Shown here in pieces: positions 6,697 to 10,281 of a DNA stretch of 10,281 nt. The DNA comes from Bacillota bacterium (GTDB lineage Bacteria > Bacillota > Clostridia > Christensenellales > CAG-138). The notes under the pieces are model-generated. The model saw only the letters and a program-made list of their open reading frames with translations, ran no database searches and was not told the origin of the DNA. The position numbers and the translations under genes are program-made. Position 1 is the stretch's first letter. Every line of letters begins with the position of its first letter. The stretch lies in contig JAEWZS010000121.1 in NCBI GenBank assembly GCA_023458355.1, forward strand, positions 1-10,281. The letters are read 5' to 3'.

Positions 6697-6721
6697 AGAG
6701 TCGGTACTCCTATACAAGCCA

Positions 6722-6747
6722 AAGCCCCGGAAAATAATCCGGGGCTT
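6722..6747. terminator. Strong hairpin between convergent genes, probable bidirectional terminator
   Basis: AAGCCCCGG (6722-6730), loop AAAATAAT, CCGGGGCTT (6739-6747): a perfect nine-pair stem located 25 bases after the PPTase stop and about 100 bases beyond the pyrD stop. Neither side has a clean U run; on the minus strand TTTGGCTTGT follows. The position and stem suit termination, but efficiency is unclear. Confidence 0.6.
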
Positions 6748-6769
6748 CGCCATCTGAGGGGTATGGAAT

Positions 6770-6787
6770 TGTCCTGGGGGGAGGACA
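6770..6787. repeat. Short inverted repeat with a six-G loop
   Basis: TGTCCT (6770-6775), GGGGGG, AGGACA (6782-6787). The outer ATTG and CAAT bases can pair as well if a bulge is allowed. On the plus strand a T-rich but interrupted stretch follows. It could be a second terminator element or mRNA end structure; no function is shown. Confidence 0.4.
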
Positions 6788-6850
6788 GTCAATTTATATT
6801 TATGTCTGTTTTTACGAAGCTCTCAAAGGGTGCGGTTGTAATTTCTGCGT

Positions 6851-7762
6851 TTACAGCGCCTTGCCTCTGATTTGCGCAAGTGAAGTGCATCCGCGCTTGG
6901 TCAGGTAATCATCTATGCCCTGTACGACTTCCTTCATAAGCATGGGGTTTACAAAACTACCGCAGCCTACCTGCACCGCATACGCACCTGCAAGTATGTA
7001 TTCAACAGCATCTTCAAAAGAGCTTACGCCACCTGAGGCGATTACGGGTATGCTAAGTTCGGAACAGACGCGATAAACCAAGTACATTGTTTGGGCCTTT
7101 ATCGCGGGGCCGGACATGCCGCCGGATATATTTCCGAGCACCGGCTTTTGCTTATTAATATCGATGGTCATGGCTCTATACGTATTGGCGACCACTACCG
7201 CATCGGCACCCGCATCCTGTGCGGCGCGTGCTGTTACACGAATATCCGTTACGCAGGGAGACAGTTTTACAAGTAGCGGCAGATTCGACTTTTGCTTTGC
7301 TTCGCGCACAATCCGGCTTAACAGATCCGGGTCCGCTGAAAACTCAAGCCCGGTGCCGACATTGGGGCATGAAAGGTTCAGCTCCAAAGCAGAAAAAACG
7401 GTATGATCCTTTAGCATGGAAAGCGATTCGCCATACTCATGGGCTTGGCTTGCTGCGATGCTTAAAATCACAGGTGCTTCGGCACATGCATATTTTTTTG
7501 CCTCTTCACGCAAAAAACGCTCCATCCCGAGAGAGGGGATGCCGACCGAGTTGATGATGCCGCTCGGAAGCTCCACGATGCGCGGCACGGGATTGCCTGA
7601 ACGCGCGTTGCGATGCACGCTTTTAACCATCACCGCGCCAAGCTCGCGCGAAGGACAGGTGAAAGGATCGTTATCGTCAAATTCATAGGTTCCGGAAGCC
7701 GGCATGATGGGGTTTCGCATGGCAAGTGAGCCAATGTGAACGGACAGATCATTTTTATACAT
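6851..7762 (-). CDS. pyrD: Dihydroorotate dehydrogenase, class 1B catalytic subunit
   Basis: A 303-residue FMN-dependent TIM-barrel enzyme that oxidises dihydroorotate to orotate in UMP synthesis, passing electrons through PyrK to NAD+. Visible features: an N-terminal barrel strand with PASGTYEF (21-28), Lys47 in VKSVH, the substrate loop NSVGIPSLG (71-79), the active-site LNLSCPNV (128-135, catalytic base Cys132), VKLSPCVTD (165-173), GGMSGPAIK (214-222) and ASGGV (242-246) for FMN phosphate. Cys as catalytic base and the adjacent pyrK make this class 1. The length is near that of known class 1B subunits (about 305-311). The substrate loop reads more like class 1A (NSMGLPNLG) than the NxxGLQNPG usual in class 1B. 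The start codon overlaps the pyrK stop by 8 bases, indicating translational coupling. It is the last gene of the operon visible before the convergent hairpin. Confidence 0.95.
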   Translation of the reverse strand: MYKNDLSVHIGSLAMRNPIMPASGTYEFDDNDPFTCPSRELGAVMVKSVHRNARSGNPVPRIVELPSGIINSVGIPSLGMERFLREEAKKYACAEAPVILSIAASQAHEYGESLSMLKDHTVFSALELNLSCPNVGTGLEFSADPDLLSRIVREAKQKSNLPLLVKLSPCVTDIRVTARAAQDAGADAVVVANTYRAMTIDINKQKPVLGNISGGMSGPAIKAQTMYLVYRVCSELSIPVIASGGVSSFEDAVEYILAGAYAVQVGCGSFVNPMLMKEVVQGIDDYLTKRGCTSLAQIRGKAL

Positions 7763-8531
7763 GTTCGGCCACCAACCTTTTTATGGCGAAAACAGGGCCG
7801 TCTTTACAGACATAGCCGTCATACTTCTCGCCGCTTTCTTGTTGCAGCTTGCAGGTGCAGCTTTTGCATGCACCCATGCCGCAAGCCATATGCTCTTCTA
7901 CAGATACATAGGCTTCAAAGCCGTACAAATCGGCAAGCGCATCCGTTTGACGCATCAGTCGCTTTGAACCGCACAGATAGGCAGCATCAAACTGCAGTGA
8001 TTCAAGATCCTTTTTAAACAGGTCGGTAACAAGCTCGTTAGACTGTACCGTATAGGAAACGGGTATGTTGAGCGACTCATAAATCGCCTTGTCATAGAGA
8101 TGATCGAGCGATGAAGAAGAAAGATACGCATGTACGAGGATGCCGCGTTCTAGTGCACGTTCCGCAAGGAACCTTAAAGGTGCCATGCCTATGCCGCGTC
8201 CTATAAGTGCAATCCTTTTTGCATTTTCTTTAAGAGGGAAGCCCTTGCCAAGCGGCCCAAGCAGGTTTAGTTCCTCACCCTCCTTGAGATTTGCCATAAT
8301 GTGCGTGCCTTTTCCCACGACCTTATACAGTATTTCAATTTCCGATTTTTCGCTGTTTGCACTGTTGATGCTGAAAGGACGCATCAAAAAGGGGTCGTGT
8401 CCTTCCCAGCATTTGAGCATTACAAACTGCCCGGGGGTTACCGTCGCGGCGATGTTTTCCGTATGCACACGCATACGGAAAACACCTTCCGCAACTTTAT
8501 GATTTTCGAGGACAAAGCCTTGTTGCAGCAT
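7755..8531 (-). CDS. pyrK: Dihydroorotate dehydrogenase electron transfer subunit
   Basis: A 258-residue iron-sulfur flavoprotein that takes electrons from PyrD FMN through a [2Fe-2S] cluster and FAD to NAD+. Features in order: a ferredoxin-reductase-like FAD barrel with RPFSIN (51-56) and GKGT (73-76), the nucleotide-binding motif GRGIGMAPL (111-119), and a C-terminal cluster-binding loop CGMGACKSCTC...C. The ligands fit Cys217, Cys222, Cys225 and Cys242; Cys227 is an extra cysteine. The sequence YVCKDGPVF (240-248) near the end is typical of PyrK and separates it from other flavin reductases of this fold, such as the small NfnA/GltA-like subunits. It begins 40 bases after pyrB with AAAGGA upstream, and ends inside the beginning of pyrD. 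The protein should form a heterotetramer with PyrD. Confidence 0.95.
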   Translation of the reverse strand: MLQQGFVLENHKVAEGVFRMRVHTENIAATVTPGQFVMLKCWEGHDPFLMRPFSINSANSEKSEIEILYKVVGKGTHIMANLKEGEELNLLGPLGKGFPLKENAKRIALIGRGIGMAPLRFLAERALERGILVHAYLSSSSLDHLYDKAIYESLNIPVSYTVQSNELVTDLFKKDLESLQFDAAYLCGSKRLMRQTDALADLYGFEAYVSVEEHMACGMGACKSCTCKLQQESGEKYDGYVCKDGPVFAIKRLVAEHV

Positions 8532-8571
8532 TTTCTAAAAAATCCTTTACCAGATATGGGGGATACTCTTT

Positions 8572-9507
8572 TTATACGCGGCCGGTAACAAGCCCTAAGA
8601 GCGCCATACGGAGATACATGCCGTTGTGTGCCTGACGGAAGTATGCAGCACCTTCGTAGCTGTCAATCTCCGTTGCGATCTCGTCTACACGCGGCAGGGG
8701 GTGCATAATTGTGATGCCTTTTTTCGCGCCGGCGAGAAGCTCACGATTGACGATGTAGGAACCCTTGCATTTTTCATATTCCGCCTCGTCTTGGAAGCGT
8801 TCGCGCTGCACGCGTGTAACATATACAACGTCGCTTTGGGCAAGTGCTTCGCGAACGTCCGTGGTTTCCGTAATATCGGCTCCGCGGGCTCTGAGATCCG
8901 CGGTGATTTCGTCGGGCATGCGCAGCGCATCAGGCGATGCAAAAATCATTTTGTTGCCAAGCTGCTGCATGAAATAGCCTAAGGAGTGCACTGTGCGGCC
9001 GTACTTCAGATCGCCTAAGAAGGTAACCGTCTGCCCGCCGATGTGGCCTTTCTCCTTGCGGATTGTATAAATGTCAAGAAGCGCCTGCGTGGGGTGCTGG
9101 CCTGCGCCGTCACCGCCGTTGATGACCGGATGCTCGGCAATTTCAGCCGCCGCCTGTGCGGAGCCCTTCTCGGGGTGACGCATAACGATGGCATCTACAT
9201 AACCGTCCACGGTTCTGATGGTATCCTGCATGGTTTCGCCTTTAGCGGAAGAGGATGCCTTTGCATCGGCCATGCTGATAACCTTTGCACCGGTGCGGTT
9301 GATAGCTGCTTCAAACGAAAGGCGGGTACGTGTGCTGGGCTCAAAGAACAACGTCGCTACGACCATACCTTCTAAATCACGGATGACTTCACCTTCATGA
9401 ACGCGTTTTTCATACTGTGCGGCTGTATTCATGATGAGGTTAAGTTCCTGGTTTGTAAACTGGTAGCCGCTCAATATGTCGCGGCCTTTGAAACTGAGTT
9501 CTGGCAT
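8572..9507 (-). CDS. pyrB: Aspartate carbamoyltransferase catalytic subunit
   Basis: A 311-residue enzyme that joins carbamoyl phosphate and aspartate to give N-carbamoyl-aspartate, the first committed step of pyrimidine synthesis. Carbamoyl phosphate contacts are STRTR (58-62) and the mobile-loop lysine 89 (SAKGET). Further markers are MRHP (109-112), HPTQALLD (138-145), GDLKYGRTVHSL (165-176) and HPLPRVDEIAT (269-279). The length and these stretches are very close to the Escherichia coli catalytic chain, which assembles with the regulatory chain PyrI, rather than to the unregulated Bacillus type. No pyrI follows; the next gene is pyrK. ATG 9507 has a full AAGGAGG site nine bases upstream. 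It is first in the pyr operon, 63 bases after the livF-type gene, with its own candidate promoter. Confidence 0.96.
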   Translation of the reverse strand: MPELSFKGRDILSGYQFTNQELNLIMNTAAQYEKRVHEGEVIRDLEGMVVATLFFEPSTRTRLSFEAAINRTGAKVISMADAKASSSAKGETMQDTIRTVDGYVDAIVMRHPEKGSAQAAAEIAEHPVINGGDGAGQHPTQALLDIYTIRKEKGHIGGQTVTFLGDLKYGRTVHSLGYFMQQLGNKMIFASPDALRMPDEITADLRARGADITETTDVREALAQSDVVYVTRVQRERFQDEAEYEKCKGSYIVNRELLAGAKKGITIMHPLPRVDEIATEIDSYEGAAYFRQAHNGMYLRMALLGLVTGRV

Positions 9508-9549
9508 GGGAATAATCCTCCTTAAGATGATATATTATACGGTTAGCTT

Positions 9550-9580
9550 TTTATAGCAGGCCCGCTTTTATTACTGACAA
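9550..9580 (-). promoter_or_regulatory. Candidate promoter for the pyrBKD operon
   Basis: Minus strand TTGTCA (9580-9575), 19 bases, then TATAAA (9555-9550) preceded by TGC, an extended -10. The leader would be about 36 bases. A second box, TATAAT (9539-9534), lies downstream but has no matching -35. The 63-base gap contains no hairpin with a U run and no sequence I recognise as a PyrR-binding leader, so attenuation of the Bacillus type is not evident here. Read-through from the upstream liv gene is also possible. Confidence 0.45.
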
Positions 9581-10281
9581 CCGTAAACCTTTTCACCGAG
9601 ATATGCTTTTCGCACCTCGTCGTTTCCAAGCAGGTTCTTTCCGGTATCTTCAAGTACGATTGAGCCGTTTTTCAGCACATAGCCCCTGTCGGAGATGGCA
9701 AGTGCCATCTTTGCGTTTTGCTCGACCAAGAGCACCGTGGTACCGTTGGCACACACGTTTTTGAGAATATTGAAGATATCCTTTACAACAAGCGGTGCGA
9801 GACCGGTAGAAGGCTCATCGAGCATCAGTAGCTTAGGCTTGGCCATGAGCGCCCGGGCGATGGCAAGCATTTGCAGCTCGCCGCCCGAAAGGGTTTTACC
9901 AAGCTGCTTTTTACGCTCTTCAAGGCGAGGGAAAAGCTCATACATTTTATTAAGGTTTTCGTGGAATTCCGTTTTGTCTTTGAGCCTTAAATAAGCACCC
10001 ATCTCGAGGTTTTCATATACAGTGAGATCGGGGAAAATCCGCCTGCCCTCCGGCTCGAGCGAAATACGTTTTGCCACAATGTTTTCTGCCGAAAGCTTTG
10101 TAATTTCCTGATCAAGAAATACGATTTCGCTTCCCTTGTCTTTGAGCAGAATGCCGGAAATTGCTTTAAGCATGGTGCTTTTACCTGCACCGTTGGCGCC
10201 GATAATGGAGACAATCTCCCCTTCATCCACATGTATGTTGATGCCGTGGAGTACCTCAATGTTGGCGTAGCTCACATGGAC
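9571..10281 (-). CDS. livF: Branched-chain amino acid ABC transporter ATP-binding protein, LivF-type (partial, N-terminus outside window)
   Basis: The frame is open to the right edge; 236 residues are visible, beginning VHVSYANIEVLHGIN, which matches LivF shortly after its start, so only about ten residues are missing. A GTG at 10275 is simply an internal valine. Motifs, numbered from the edge: Walker A GANGAGKST (28-36), the LivF hallmark PEGRRIFPDLTVYENLEMG (77-95), signature LSGGELQ (131-137), Walker B ending in DEP (155-157), and LLVEQN (184-189), where LivF proteins carry VEQN at the switch region. It would energise uptake of leucine, isoleucine and valine, or another hydrophobic amino acid or amide, with LivG, LivH, LivM and a binding protein presumably encoded upstream beyond the edge. 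LivF is usually the last gene of such operons, which fits the promoter and pyr genes that follow. Confidence 0.92.
   Translation of the reverse strand, partial: VHVSYANIEVLHGINIHVDEGEIVSIIGANGAGKSTMLKAISGILLKDKGSEIVFLDQEITKLSAENIVAKRISLEPEGRRIFPDLTVYENLEMGAYLRLKDKTEFHENLNKMYELFPRLEERKKQLGKTLSGGELQMLAIARALMAKPKLLMLDEPSTGLAPLVVKDIFNILKNVCANGTTVLLVEQNAKMALAISDRGYVLKNGSIVLEDTGKNLLGNDEVRKAYLGEKVYGCQ

Noticed and set aside
9508..9570. PyrR-binding leader or riboswitch before pyrB
   Set aside because: The gap is too short and holds no anti-terminator/terminator pair or recognisable PyrR box.
1..10281. CRISPR array, transposon, tRNA or rRNA genes
   Set aside because: No spaced direct repeats, transposase frames, terminal inverted repeats or tRNA-like cloverleaf sequences were seen on either strand. 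The only repeats are the coding heptads and the short palindromes listed.

Overview
The window looks like chromosomal DNA from a Bacillota (Firmicute) bacterium, most likely an anaerobic Clostridia-type organism of moderate GC content. This rests on strong AGGAGG-type ribosome sites, sigma-A-like promoters, an NAD-linked class 1B dihydroorotate dehydrogenase (PyrD plus PyrK), and an ABC permease with a long heptad-repeat stalk of a kind common in Gram-positive bacteria. I cannot name the species. Apart from one gene, everything is on the minus strand.

Left half (1-6696): an acyl-carrier and transport module. A minus-strand operon starts at a good promoter (5652-5680). It encodes, in transcription order, an AMP-forming acyl ligase (3846-5591), a free-standing acyl carrier protein (3596-3829), an ABC ATPase (2836-3540), and a very large FtsX/MacB-type permease (1-2805, cut by the window edge). 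Divergently transcribed is an Sfp-type 4'-phosphopantetheinyl transferase (6052-6696), the kind of enzyme that would activate the carrier protein. The 460-base divergent control region holds promoters for both directions and two inverted repeats. The plain reading is that the PPTase arms the ACP, the ligase loads it with a carboxylic acid, and the ABC pair moves or senses a related product or works on the envelope. No ketosynthase, acyltransferase or thioesterase is visible, so the fate of the loaded acyl group is unknown. This is the most interesting part of the window.

Middle (6697-6850): a convergent intergenic region with a strong GC-rich hairpin, probably a shared terminator, and a second short inverted repeat.

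Right half (6851-10281): pyrimidine biosynthesis and the end of an amino-acid transport operon. pyrB (8572-9507), pyrK (7755-8531) and pyrD (6851-7762) form a compact minus-strand operon; pyrK and pyrD overlap by 8 bases. They cover carbamoyl-aspartate synthesis and the NAD-dependent oxidation of dihydroorotate. pyrI, pyrC, pyrF and pyrE are not in the window. Upstream is the 3' part of a livF-type branched-chain amino acid ABC ATPase (9571-10281), cut by the right edge.
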